Positions 20,593 through 27,858 of a stretch of DNA of 63,283 bases are shown in pieces. Origin of the DNA: an uncultured Chitinophagaceae bacterium (GTDB lineage: Bacteria > Bacteroidota > Bacteroidia > Chitinophagales > Chitinophagaceae); assembly GCA_937981995.1 (NCBI GenBank), contig CALJNC010000016.1, positions 1 through 63,283 on the forward strand, in the 5' to 3' direction. The translations under genes and the position numbers were made by a program. Every line of letters begins with the position of its first letter. Positions within the stretch are counted from its first letter, which is position 1. A model generated the notes under the pieces. That model had not been told where the DNA came from and made no database searches. It worked only from the letters and a program-made list of their open reading frames with translations.

Positions 20593-21669
20593 TTAAGTCA
20601 GTTTCTCTAAAAGTTGGTTCAATTTTTTTCGTTCACTTTGAACAAAGAGTACCGCTTCTTTATGTCCTGCAACCCCCTTAGTTACAAAATCAATCTGTTC
20701 TTTAGTATTAGCTAACTCTAATTGTCGTTCTGCCTTTTTAAACTTACTATGGTCTTTAGGTTGTTTGTCGGGTCTCCGATGTTCATTATAGGCATTGATA
20801 TAGTCCACACTACTAAACCCATCTATAAGTTCATAATATTTTTTCCAACTGACTAAGGCATTCTCTGCGATAGCCAAATCTGCCAAATATGTATCTTCTA
20901 TTTTGTCAAATACGTTACCAATTTTCTTTTCTATTGAATACTTCAGTGATGATGAATAAAATGCCTTATCATTATCGTCAAGCTCCATTCTGCCAAGAGT
21001 TTGAAGAGAAGAGTACAATTCAGCAATAAAAATTCTAAACTCTTCGTACAGATTATTTTCAAAAGAGTTGAATGGATGCTTATCTGACTCTCCTCCTTCA
21101 AGTTTACAATACTGCTCGATTAGTTCCTTTAACGTTACTGAATTTTGAGCAACGGTGGTTGTTCTGCCACTTCTCGTTTGCGAAAATGTATTAAGTGTGA
21201 AATAGTCAAGCTCATTATGAATAAAATCATAGAACTTTAAATAAAACAACTTGAGGTTCTCGTTTCTCCTCTCGTTTCTTAACCTTTCTTGTTCATCAAA
21301 TATTATCTTATTAGCTCTTATTTGAGCCTTGAAAGTGATATAAACGAGAACAGCACTCAATAGACCGATTAAAGGCGCAGTAATACCGCCAATCGTATCG
21401 CCTATTTGTCCCGTATCGTTAAACGGTATTCCCGAATAAACCTTAGTTTGCGTTAATACTATCGGCATTAGCAAAATCCCCACTGCTAAAACTGATAAGA
21501 GAATAATCTCATTACGCCTCAATAGCGGTTCTTGCTCTTGTTCCTTCTGCTCTTTATCGTTATCCATTAAGCTAAAAGTAGTAAATACTCTATAATTACC
21601 GAAGGTAGTAGCCTTTATCTTAATCTCTTTTTTGTCGTTATGATGCCGTAAAAGTCGAATAACTAACAA
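20593..21669 (-). CDS. Two-TM protein resembling putative phage abortive-infection proteins
   Basis: This protein has 358 residues, or 324 if started at the MDNDKEQ methionine (21567). Two membrane segments lie near the N-terminus. The second is preceded by the stretch GQIGDTIGGITAPLIGLL and followed by a KAQIRANKIIFDEQ helix, an arrangement I associate with the putative phage abortive-infection (PutAbiC-like) family. The rest is a helical cytoplasmic domain of about 240 residues ending in charged helices. It overlaps the ASCH gene by 7 bp if the long start is used, so translational coupling is likely. It is the last gene before attL. The defence role is inferred from family resemblance and location. 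Confidence 0.6.
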   Translation of the reverse strand: MLVIRLLRHHNDKKEIKIKATTFGNYRVFTTFSLMDNDKEQKEQEQEPLLRRNEIILLSVLAVGILLMPIVLTQTKVYSGIPFNDTGQIGDTIGGITAPLIGLLSAVLVYITFKAQIRANKIIFDEQERLRNERRNENLKLFYLKFYDFIHNELDYFTLNTFSQTRSGRTTTVAQNSVTLKELIEQYCKLEGGESDKHPFNSFENNLYEEFRIFIAELYSSLQTLGRMELDDNDKAFYSSSLKYSIEKKIGNVFDKIEDTYLADLAIAENALVSWKKYYELIDGFSSVDYINAYNEHRRPDKQPKDHSKFKKAERQLELANTKEQIDFVTKGVAGHKEAVLFVQSERKKLNQLLEKLT

Positions 21670-22016
21670 CTATGTTTTGCAACTATTTCGCCTAAGCTGT
21701 ACTCAATTTCAGCACTTATATATTCAATGCCATCTACAAAATAGGTTTCTTCATTGCCCTGCTCATCTTCTATAATATAGATTTTAGCGTCTCTTACCTC
21801 AATGTCAAAATGAGGTCGGTTTTTATTATACCCTAAGTACAAACGCAAAAGGTCGAAATGCTTGGGCGATGCATAAGCCTCACCATTATCATTAAATTTA
21901 TCTTCAATATAGCGGTTTGAACTTTTAGGTCGAAGCTCTCTAATTTCATTTTTCTTTGTACCATTCAATATTTGGTCAAAGTAAATTTTCTTCATTACAA
22001 GGTGTAAAATTTTCAT
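21663..22016 (-). CDS. ASCH/PUA-like domain protein
   Basis: This 117-residue protein starts MKILHLVMKKIYFDQILNGTKKNEIRELRP. The fDxIlxGxKxxExR pattern is typical of ASCH-type RNA-binding or nuclease-related domains. It continues with beta-rich segments (RLYLGYNKNRPHFDIEVRDAKIYII). No TM segments or signal are seen. It lies between a small membrane protein and the abortive-infection-like gene and overlaps the latter. ASCH domains bind RNA or modified nucleobases; the precise role here is unknown. Confidence 0.65.
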   Translation of the reverse strand: MKILHLVMKKIYFDQILNGTKKNEIRELRPKSSNRYIEDKFNDNGEAYASPKHFDLLRLYLGYNKNRPHFDIEVRDAKIYIIEDEQGNEETYFVDGIEYISAEIEYSLGEIVAKHSC

Positions 22017-22046
22017 TTCCTTTTATTACAAAGACATTTCAGACAT

Positions 22047-22481
22047 TTAATTACAATACGCTTCGCCTAAAAGAATACCATAGGCGTTATCTCGGTCAGG
22101 TGATTTAGTTGTGCCGACTTCTGTAACTTTAACTCTATTCACATTCGAGCCATATTCTCTTAGCACTTGACATAAGTATTCAGCATAGCCGTCTCTTCTT
22201 GTACCATCGTCTTTGACGCTAACGTATAAAACATTGGCGTTAGTTATTAAAGCCTCTGCTACTTTGGGTTCTGTTTTTATGGCTTCTAATGCTTTAGCAT
22301 TATTGTTTTCAATAGAAGATTTATCTACTGTCTCGGTTTGCCTATCGTCATTATTTTGCTCTTGCGCATCGCCTCCGCTACCAAATATTTTACCTAATAA
22401 AGCAAGTAGTAGTAAAGTTGCTATTATTATAAATGCCTTCTTCTTATAAAAAGGTTGTTTCGTTTTTGTTGTTGAGTTCAT
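22047..22481 (-). CDS. Single-pass membrane protein of unknown function
   Basis: This 144-residue protein has a basic N-terminus, one membrane segment (about 16-33, AFIIIATLLLLALLGKIFG), an Asn/Asp/Gln-rich acidic linker and a C-terminal domain of about 85 residues (KTEPKVAEALITNANVLYVSVKDDG ... YGILLGEAYCN), likely outside the cytoplasm. Cys residues near the end could pair. A copy of the element's operator motif lies 40 bp upstream of its start (22521-22542), linking its expression to the Xre regulator. I recognise no family. Confidence 0.65.
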   Translation of the reverse strand: MNSTTKTKQPFYKKKAFIIIATLLLLALLGKIFGSGGDAQEQNNDDRQTETVDKSSIENNNAKALEAIKTEPKVAEALITNANVLYVSVKDDGTRRDGYAEYLCQVLREYGSNVNRVKVTEVGTTKSPDRDNAYGILLGEAYCN

Positions 22482-22520
22482 AGTTATTCTTCAAATATTA
22501 AAGAACTCAAATATACTATT

Positions 22521-22542
22521 TTGCACACTTATAGACGTGCAA
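22521..22542. promoter_or_regulatory. Operator motif upstream of the membrane protein gene
   Basis: The core TTATAGACGTGCAA is flanked so that TTGCAC and GTGCAA form an inverted repeat with a 10-bp gap. A 21-bp stretch (22524-22544) is identical to 25115-25135, upstream of the secreted-protein gene. Confidence 0.7.
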
Positions 22543-22603
22543 TATATTTTTGAATATTTACTCAAAAAGTGGTAATTACCTTACCACGCTTTTAAAGAAA
22601 TCA

Positions 22604-23563
22604 TTAGAAAATATTCAAATCGTCTTCCTCGGGGTTATATTCTAAATCAATATCTGTTCCCAAAACTTCTAAATGCTCTTTTCTTTGCAAATATTCCTTC
22701 TTATCCAACTTAGGCTCTTCCTCTTCATAGAGATGCTCTAATTCTCCCATTACTTGCCTATCAAGGTTATAGCCAAAAAGGCTTTCTATATATTTATTTA
22801 TATGAATTTGCTCGAAATTGAAATGCTCTATTCCCTGTAAGTAATAATTAAAATCGTCACTCCTTTCGGTTTTTAATAAAAAGAGCATAACTTCTCTTTG
22901 TGTCAATTTCTCCTTTTCAAAATCGAACTCTTCGGCAAGATAGATTTTAAATGCTTTTGAGCCATAAGTTACTTCATAAGTAAATGTGCCTATTCTGAAA
23001 GCCTCTTCTTTTACTATTTGATATAATTGCGTTGTAAATTTTCCTACAATCTTACCTATGAATTTTCTAACTCTTGTGCTAATCAATGTAGCCTTCCCAA
23101 AATCTGCCGATAATTCAAGGTCTAACTCTTCATTTATAAATTTTACCAATTGATATTTATCCTGAGCTGGAGCATATACAGATTGTATATTATACCGCTC
23201 GTATCTTGCCGATTTATAGAAGGTATCAAGTAGGACAAGAAATTTATTGTGCGGTTTTCCCAAAGCAATATCCTTCTTTTTCTTTATTCTATTTAGTAAA
23301 TCAAAATGGTTATGCGTTATAAGTGTTTTCTCAAAATCCTCTTGAGAACTATTGCTATCGTGTTCTAATAATATTACAGCTATTTTCATTAACCTTTCCA
23401 ACCCTACAGATAGATTATATAGTAGTTCAAAGCATTCTTCTTCATAATACAGACTTTTCATATTATCAAAGGTGAACAGCCCATTGTAAATAAATGAGCC
23501 TGAAATCTGTAATTCAGTTCCTAATCTCCAATTCTTCCAAAAGAAATTTTTATCGTCTAACAT
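22604..23563 (-). CDS. HEPN-like protein of unknown function (partner of the ART-like gene)
   Basis: This 319-residue protein has no signal or TM segment. Residues of about 30-150 look all-helical, with FELLYNLSVGLERLMKIAVILLEHD and THNHFDLLNRI followed by KSARYERYNI. The order recalls HEPN domains (GLERLLK, HxLxxL and a late Arg motif), but the canonical RxxxxH ribonuclease motif is not clear, as an Asn follows at the expected place. The C-terminal 60 residues are very acidic. It follows the ART-like gene by 28 bp on the same strand. I propose a two-gene unit; function unproven. Confidence 0.55.
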   Translation of the reverse strand: MLDDKNFFWKNWRLGTELQISGSFIYNGLFTFDNMKSLYYEEECFELLYNLSVGLERLMKIAVILLEHDSNSSQEDFEKTLITHNHFDLLNRIKKKKDIALGKPHNKFLVLLDTFYKSARYERYNIQSVYAPAQDKYQLVKFINEELDLELSADFGKATLISTRVRKFIGKIVGKFTTQLYQIVKEEAFRIGTFTYEVTYGSKAFKIYLAEEFDFEKEKLTQREVMLFLLKTERSDDFNYYLQGIEHFNFEQIHINKYIESLFGYNLDRQVMGELEHLYEEEEPKLDKKEYLQRKEHLEVLGTDIDLEYNPEEDDLNIF

Positions 23564-23591
23564 AGCATCTAAGTTACTTTTATATCTCTTA

Positions 23592-24239
23592 TTACTCTTT
23601 CAAAAATAATTTTCGGTACAGCGAGTAATCGCTTTCGTCTTCTGCCAAAAAACCTTTTAAGTATTCTTTATTTTCATTGGTTAGCCTTCTTGACTTTTTA
23701 TAAAAAAAATCAGTTGGCTTAATTTGAATTTTTCTTAATGAGTTTTTCGGGTGCGCTTTTCTCGGTTCAAGATAATGACTTAGGAGCTTAACTCTTCTAA
23801 TAGCATTGGGTAATAAAAAGACCTCCAAAGGGTACATACCTTCTTGACTTGCCAACCAACCTTTTATATCAAATCTCTCTAATGCTCTTACGAGCTTCAT
23901 TTTAGCGTTAATATTTCGCCACTTAACGTCGAGGTCGTCCATTTCATTTAAAGGCTCTACAATTTCCTCAAACAACATTTGGATAGTCGTTGCGCCAAAA
24001 CCATTCCATTTTAAATGAGAAACGACAAAGAGTACTTTAGTCTCCCGTACTACTACCCATTTAGCCACCTTTGCCTTACTGTTCGTTTTAAAGTCATTTG
24101 CTAAAGTTGGGTATAAGGAGAAAAAAGCACCGTGATAAGGCACAACAGAACCCTGTCGATATAATACTGTTCCCTTCGGTATTATACAATAACCATATTT
24201 CTCAAACAAGTTCATAAAATAATTTGTACGCATACTCAA
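23592..24239 (-). CDS. Possible ADP-ribosyltransferase-like protein
   Basis: This 215-residue protein has no TM or signal segment. The layout GTVLYRQGS (near residue 24), then GAFFSLYPTLANDF, then KVAKWVVVRETKVLFVV and later YPLEVFLLP, resembles the R-S-E order of ADP-ribosyltransferase folds: an Arg at the end of the first strand, an FFS turn before a helix, and a Glu in a late strand. The match is by pattern only. The basic C-terminal 50 residues (KIQIKPTDFFYKKSRRL) could contact nucleic acid. It precedes the HEPN-like gene; together they could be a toxin or defence pair. Confidence 0.5.
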   Translation of the reverse strand: MSMRTNYFMNLFEKYGYCIIPKGTVLYRQGSVVPYHGAFFSLYPTLANDFKTNSKAKVAKWVVVRETKVLFVVSHLKWNGFGATTIQMLFEEIVEPLNEMDDLDVKWRNINAKMKLVRALERFDIKGWLASQEGMYPLEVFLLPNAIRRVKLLSHYLEPRKAHPKNSLRKIQIKPTDFFYKKSRRLTNENKEYLKGFLAEDESDYSLYRKLFLKE

Positions 24240-24249
24240 TACGCAACTT

Positions 24250-24404
24250 TAATGGCGTTTTTCCTCCTAAATTGACGCAATTATTGGACTAAGATATTTA
24301 GAAATACAGTTACAGCAAATGCAAAATGAAATTAGATATTTAGAATTGCAAAAAGTTGCATCAACGCAACATTGTCGCCACTTTTAGGTACATAAACGCC
24401 ATTA
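24250..24404. repeat. Repeat-rich intergenic region upstream of the ART-like gene
   Basis: The gap 24240-24467 holds an 11-bp perfect inverted repeat (TAATGGCGTTT at 24250-24260 and AAACGCCATTA at 24394-24404). It also holds a 12-bp direct repeat (AGATATTTAGAA at 24292-24303 and 24334-24345) and many GCAA/TTGC motifs. It could be a regulatory region for the ART/HEPN-like pair or the element's replication origin. No gene is seen in it. Confidence 0.5.
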
Positions 24405-24467
24405 TCGCAATTTGCTGTTGCAATCTCATTGGAAGAGTACAAATTTTTTGTTTTGTCTTTACTGCAA

Positions 24468-25091
24468 CTAATCTTTGAACAACTCTTTTTGATTTGGCTC
24501 GGCTAAATACTTGTCAGTTTTTTCAAGAGAGATAGCTTCTAAAAAATTGTCTATCTCTGCCTCTGAACTAAAAACTAACATAACTCCATCAGAGGTAATG
24601 AATTGATTTTTAGATGACTTCATTTTTCCTGTACCCACAGAAAGATTATAAGTTATTTTCTCACCTACTTCAGAAACGCTGAAAATAAAAATGTAATCAG
24701 CTATGTAAACATTGTGCCTTTCATTCCCCGTATAAAAATAACCTCCCTGCCGAGTAACCAATGACATTTTTTTTCTTAGGTCTTTTACGTCATTTTCTTT
24801 AGCTGTTTTTACCCATTCAATATATTTGGATTTGGCTGTGTTTATGGACTTAATGAACTTTTCGTGCCATTTGCGTCTACCTATTAGAATACCACAATCT
24901 TTATAAGTATCGTCTATTGTAATACCCTCAATAAATAGCTTATACTTTTTACTATTACGAGCTTCAATCTTCACATCTAACTGCTTATCTGCCGTACTAT
25001 TAGCAAAAGAACTTAGTACTTGCTGACCGTATAACAATGAAGACGAAGTGCATAGTATTAGCACGATTATTACTTTTATTGAGTTTTTCAT
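24468..25091 (-). CDS. Exported protein of unknown function under operator control
   Basis: This 207-residue protein starts at the ATG at 25091, giving a signal peptide (MKNSIKVIIVLILCTSSSLLYGQQ). The longer in-frame start at 25202 would run through the operators and is rejected. The mature part has FIEGITIDDTYKDCGILIGRRKWHEKF, YFYTGNERHNVYIADYIFIF and a C-terminal FSSEAEIDNFLEAI helix. I recognise no family. It is divergent from the Xre regulator with two inverted operator copies between them, so it is almost certainly controlled by that regulator. Confidence 0.65.
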   Translation of the reverse strand: MKNSIKVIIVLILCTSSSLLYGQQVLSSFANSTADKQLDVKIEARNSKKYKLFIEGITIDDTYKDCGILIGRRKWHEKFIKSINTAKSKYIEWVKTAKENDVKDLRKKMSLVTRQGGYFYTGNERHNVYIADYIFIFSVSEVGEKITYNLSVGTGKMKSSKNQFITSDGVMLVFSSEAEIDNFLEAISLEKTDKYLAEPNQKELFKD

Positions 25092-25114
25092 ATTGCAACC
25101 AAATATACAAAATA

Positions 25115-25135
25115 CACACTTATAGACGTGCAATA
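25115..25135. promoter_or_regulatory. Operator copy 1 between the exported protein and Xre genes
   Basis: It contains TTATAGACGTGCAA and is identical over 21 bp to 22524-22544. With the inverted copy at 25157-25173 it frames the divergent promoters of the exported-protein gene and the regulator gene. Confidence 0.75.
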
Positions 25136-25156
25136 AGTATTGCAAAGATTTTGACC

Positions 25157-25173
25157 TTGCACGTCTAAGAGTG
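25157..25173. promoter_or_regulatory. Operator copy 2 (inverted) overlapping the Xre start
   Basis: TTGCACGTCTAAGAGTG is the reverse complement of the copy-1 core with two mismatches. Its last three bases are the proposed GTG start of the regulator gene, an arrangement that fits autoregulation. Confidence 0.7.
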
Positions 25174-25410
25174 AGTGAAAATAAAATCTCAAATATTGAC
25201 AATTATGTAATCTCGAAGGTCAGGGAGCGCAGGCAAGAATTAGGTTTATCTCAAGTTAAACTTGCGATAGAGTTAGATTTGTCTGATAGCTTTATTGGAA
25301 ATATTGAAAGTCCTAAGCACCCGTCTCATTGGAATATAAAGCACCTAAATGAGTTGGCTAAAGTTTTGGAGTGTAGCCCTAAAGATTTCCTGCCTGATAC
25401 TGCCTTGTAG
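25171..25410 (+). CDS. Xre-family helix-turn-helix regulator
   Basis: This 79-residue protein is a nearly minimal HTH_3/Xre domain: VRERRQELGLSQVKLAIELDLSDSFIGNIESPKHPSHWNIKHLNELAKVLECSPKDFL. No in-frame ATG precedes the domain, so GTG at 25171 is the best start. The divergent exported-protein gene and the operator pair in between point to an element-encoded repressor or activator that controls itself and at least two neighbours. It is convergent with the replication gene (1 bp between stops). Confidence 0.88.
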   Translation: MSENKISNIDNYVISKVRERRQELGLSQVKLAIELDLSDSFIGNIESPKHPSHWNIKHLNELAKVLECSPKDFLPDTAL

Positions 25411-25411
25411 T

Positions 25412-26359
25412 CTAAACCGAATACTCTTCAACCGTTTCTTGAATTTTACTCTTTAGCTCAACAACTTCGATAGGTAGTCCATCTAATCCAATAGATTTAT
25501 TCATTTCTTCACGAATGAACCTTTTTATTCTTGAAGGAGTTTCGGGATTTGGGAATACACCCTCCTTTTTTAGATTTTCAACTTTTTGTAGTGCTTGCAC
25601 CTCACCCATTTTTTGAAGCCCTATTAAAATTAGTTCGTCTTTGAATGTTTTAAGACTATCAACCGTTTGAGAATTAAACATACCCGTGAAATTAGGCTTA
25701 TACTGAATTTTCAAACTCTCGTCCTGCCATAATTTGATTAGCCGATTGTGAACATTAGGCTTAAGCAAGTCTTGAACACTCAAAGTCGATGGTAAACTTT
25801 TAGTATTCGTTTTGCCCTTGAGCAACCTTAGCTCGTAGCGCATTAGATTAAGTCCTTCCTTTTTTTCTCTTAATGCTTTATCATAAAATGCTACTTGTCT
25901 TTGTCCTACACGAAACTCTAAAGAACTATCCATTAAAAGCCTTTTTGCCTTGGGGTATTCTACCATAAAATCAAAATAGTGTGTTGGCGTTCGGCTCATA
26001 CAAAAGCTACTACTAATATCTAAACGTCTTATCAGCCCATTACCTAATGGCAAATGCAATCGTTCCTCTAAATGCTCAAATAGCCACTCCTTTTCTTCAA
26101 AAGTACAGGGATGAATATTACAGCCACTTGTAAATTTTGGAAGGCTACCCGATAGAGTTAAATGGTTTTCATTTGCACTAACGTACATAGTATCAATAAA
26201 GCCCCGTGTGTAATAACCATATTTATCGCATCTTCCTGTTCTTAATTTAGTAAGATAATTGGGCAGGTAATTTCTAACATAAGTCCCACCGCCCCAATTA
26301 TCCAAAGCCAACCATATTTTGACTGTGTCCTCCAAGTTCAAATTGCGTTTTTTCGTCAA
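25412..26359 (-). CDS. Phage/plasmid-type replication initiation protein
   Basis: This 315-residue protein resembles the replication proteins of filamentous phages and small plasmids (gene II/X, Phage_CRI-like). It has MYVSANENHLTLSGSLPKF, the LIRRLDISSSF strand, a QRQVAFYDKALREKK tyrosine-containing stretch and LMRYELRLL. The tyrosine in FYDK is a candidate nicking residue, but I could not confirm an HUH motif. It ends the operon that begins with the two small DNA-binding proteins. It suggests the excised element replicates by a rolling-circle-like route. Confidence 0.72.
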   Translation of the reverse strand: MTKKRNLNLEDTVKIWLALDNWGGGTYVRNYLPNYLTKLRTGRCDKYGYYTRGFIDTMYVSANENHLTLSGSLPKFTSGCNIHPCTFEEKEWLFEHLEERLHLPLGNGLIRRLDISSSFCMSRTPTHYFDFMVEYPKAKRLLMDSSLEFRVGQRQVAFYDKALREKKEGLNLMRYELRLLKGKTNTKSLPSTLSVQDLLKPNVHNRLIKLWQDESLKIQYKPNFTGMFNSQTVDSLKTFKDELILIGLQKMGEVQALQKVENLKKEGVFPNPETPSRIKRFIREEMNKSIGLDGLPIEVVELKSKIQETVEEYSV

Positions 26360-26372
26360 TAGAATTAACTTG

Positions 26373-26705
26373 TTATAGAGAATTAACTACTTTGTAGTAT
26401 TCGACGGGCTTGCCCGAATGTTTAGACTTGCCTAATTTATCAACCTTAATCTTATTTTGCGACTTTAAGTTATTCAGTACACGAGTTAAGCTACTAATGC
26501 GCATTCCTGTCATTACTTCAATGTCTCGTGCGCAAACTGCCTCCGATAGATTTTGTAAATAGCTTAAGACATAGTCCTGCTGTTTTATATCTAAACCGCT
26601 ACTTTTCACTTGCGCCCAACTAAGTTTTTGAGTTAAAGTTGTTTTTCTGTGGTTACCTTTATTTTCTGAATCTAAAGGAAAAAGGGTGTTGTTATTGTCA
26701 ATCAT
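26373..26705 (-). CDS. Small winged-helix-like DNA-binding protein
   Basis: This 110-residue protein has a helical core QQDYVLSYLQNLSEAVCARDIEVMTGMRISSLTRVLNNLKSQNKIKV followed by a basic wing (GKSKHSGKPVEYYKV), the layout of winged-helix regulators of the MarR kind. Its start overlaps the stop of the preceding HTH gene by 4 bp (ATGA), and the replication gene starts 13 bp after its stop, so the three are translationally linked. It probably controls replication or excision. Confidence 0.7.
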   Translation of the reverse strand: MIDNNNTLFPLDSENKGNHRKTTLTQKLSWAQVKSSGLDIKQQDYVLSYLQNLSEAVCARDIEVMTGMRISSLTRVLNNLKSQNKIKVDKLGKSKHSGKPVEYYKVVNSL

Positions 26706-26989
26706 AGCATACCCTTTTTTTGATTAACTTCTAACGCCTCAACAACCGCCCCCCAATCGTAACGAATGGTATTATCCAACCTCATATAAGGTATTTTATC
26801 TGCCTTTCGCCAAGCCGTTGCAGTTTGAACTGTTATTTTAAGACGCTTGCACAGTTCAGCCGTTGTAATTGGCTCTTCATTTCTAATTTGAACCGAATTA
26901 ATGTTATCTACACACCCTTTAATGTAGCTTAGTTGTTCCGATAGTGATTGTACCATTTCGGGTAAATCTTCAATACTTTTTTTACTCAT
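26702..26989 (-). CDS. Helix-turn-helix (HTH_17/excisionase-like) protein
   Basis: This 95-residue protein has a coiled N-terminal helix (LPEMVQSLSEQLSYIKGCVDNI) and a C-terminal MerR/HTH_17-type domain: EPITTAELCKRLKITVQTATAWRKADKIPYMRLDNTIRYDWGAVVEAL. Such proteins in integrative elements of Bacteroidota act as excision or replication accessory factors. It heads the HTH/winged-helix/Rep operon. Which role it has here is inferred. Confidence 0.85.
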   Translation of the reverse strand: MSKKSIEDLPEMVQSLSEQLSYIKGCVDNINSVQIRNEEPITTAELCKRLKITVQTATAWRKADKIPYMRLDNTIRYDWGAVVEALEVNQKKGML

Positions 26990-27075
26990 TTTTATTCCTT
27001 TTTAATTACAAAAGGCATAGTTAGAGCGATAAAAAAGTGGTAAAAAAAGTGTCTTTAGTGGCAAAGGTGATAGCC

Positions 27076-27852
27076 CTAATTAGTGTGCAAGTATTTATAT
27101 AAATTAGAGTCTTTAATGTTTTTCTTATTCACCTTCTCGTTACTAAAATTACTAAATGAATTTTTCACAAATAGAAGAAAGGAATAGTCAAACTGCTTAG
27201 ACTTTAACTTTTTCCAAATTTCACCCAATGCGCCTGCCAATCTCTTTTTATTCCTATTCCTTACAAAAATGGGAGTCTTAGCAGTTAGGGATTTGGTGAA
27301 ATAATTATAAACAGTATTCACCGCCTTGTTATAATCTTCGAGATTGTTAAATGCCCGCTCTTTAATTTCAGACAAATGAGCTTCTATTAATTTTAGCTTT
27401 TCTTTATCCGAATGAAGAGAACCATTATGCTTGTTTATTTCTAATACTTTTTTGTAATTACTTAATTTGACTATAAGAATTTTAACTTGTCCCAATAGAG
27501 TGTTTTTGGTGTCAGACCATTGCAAACCCGATAATTTCGCACTTTTCAATTCTTGCTTTACTGCCACCAAAGTATGTACCCAACTTGCCAATTTAGAGCT
27601 ATCTTCTTCAATTTCTTTCAAAATCTTTATTTCATAGTCTTTGAAATTCTCATACAAATCATTTTTAATTTTAAGCATTGTGTACTCTTCAATCGAGAGA
27701 GTTTTATTATTTAAAAACTCATATTCTTTAATAAGCTCGTTTTCTTTGACTAACTGATTACGAGCTTTAATTGTCGCTTCAATATCCATTCGTTCAAATA
27801 ATTCTTTGTCCGTTAGAAATTCTGGAGACTTCTTTTTACTTTTCTTAGCCAT
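27076..27852 (-). CDS. Coiled-coil protein of unknown function
   Basis: This 258-residue, Lys/Glu-rich, mostly helical protein starts MAKKSKKKSPEFLTDKELF. Long heptad-like segments run through about 60-180, followed by a basic region (VRNRNKKRLAGALGEIWKKLKSKQFD). No TM segment or signal. It follows the integrase stop region by 6 bp and is likely co-transcribed with it. A DNA- or integrase-interacting accessory role fits the context. I recognise no family. Confidence 0.6.
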   Translation of the reverse strand: MAKKSKKKSPEFLTDKELFERMDIEATIKARNQLVKENELIKEYEFLNNKTLSIEEYTMLKIKNDLYENFKDYEIKILKEIEEDSSKLASWVHTLVAVKQELKSAKLSGLQWSDTKNTLLGQVKILIVKLSNYKKVLEINKHNGSLHSDKEKLKLIEAHLSEIKERAFNNLEDYNKAVNTVYNYFTKSLTAKTPIFVRNRNKKRLAGALGEIWKKLKSKQFDYSFLLFVKNSFSNFSNEKVNKKNIKDSNLYKYLHTN

Positions 27853-27858
27853 AACGAG

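Noticed and set aside
24250-24404. CRISPR-like array
   Set aside because: Only two copies of a 12-bp direct repeat and no regular spacers; no Cas genes occur in the window.
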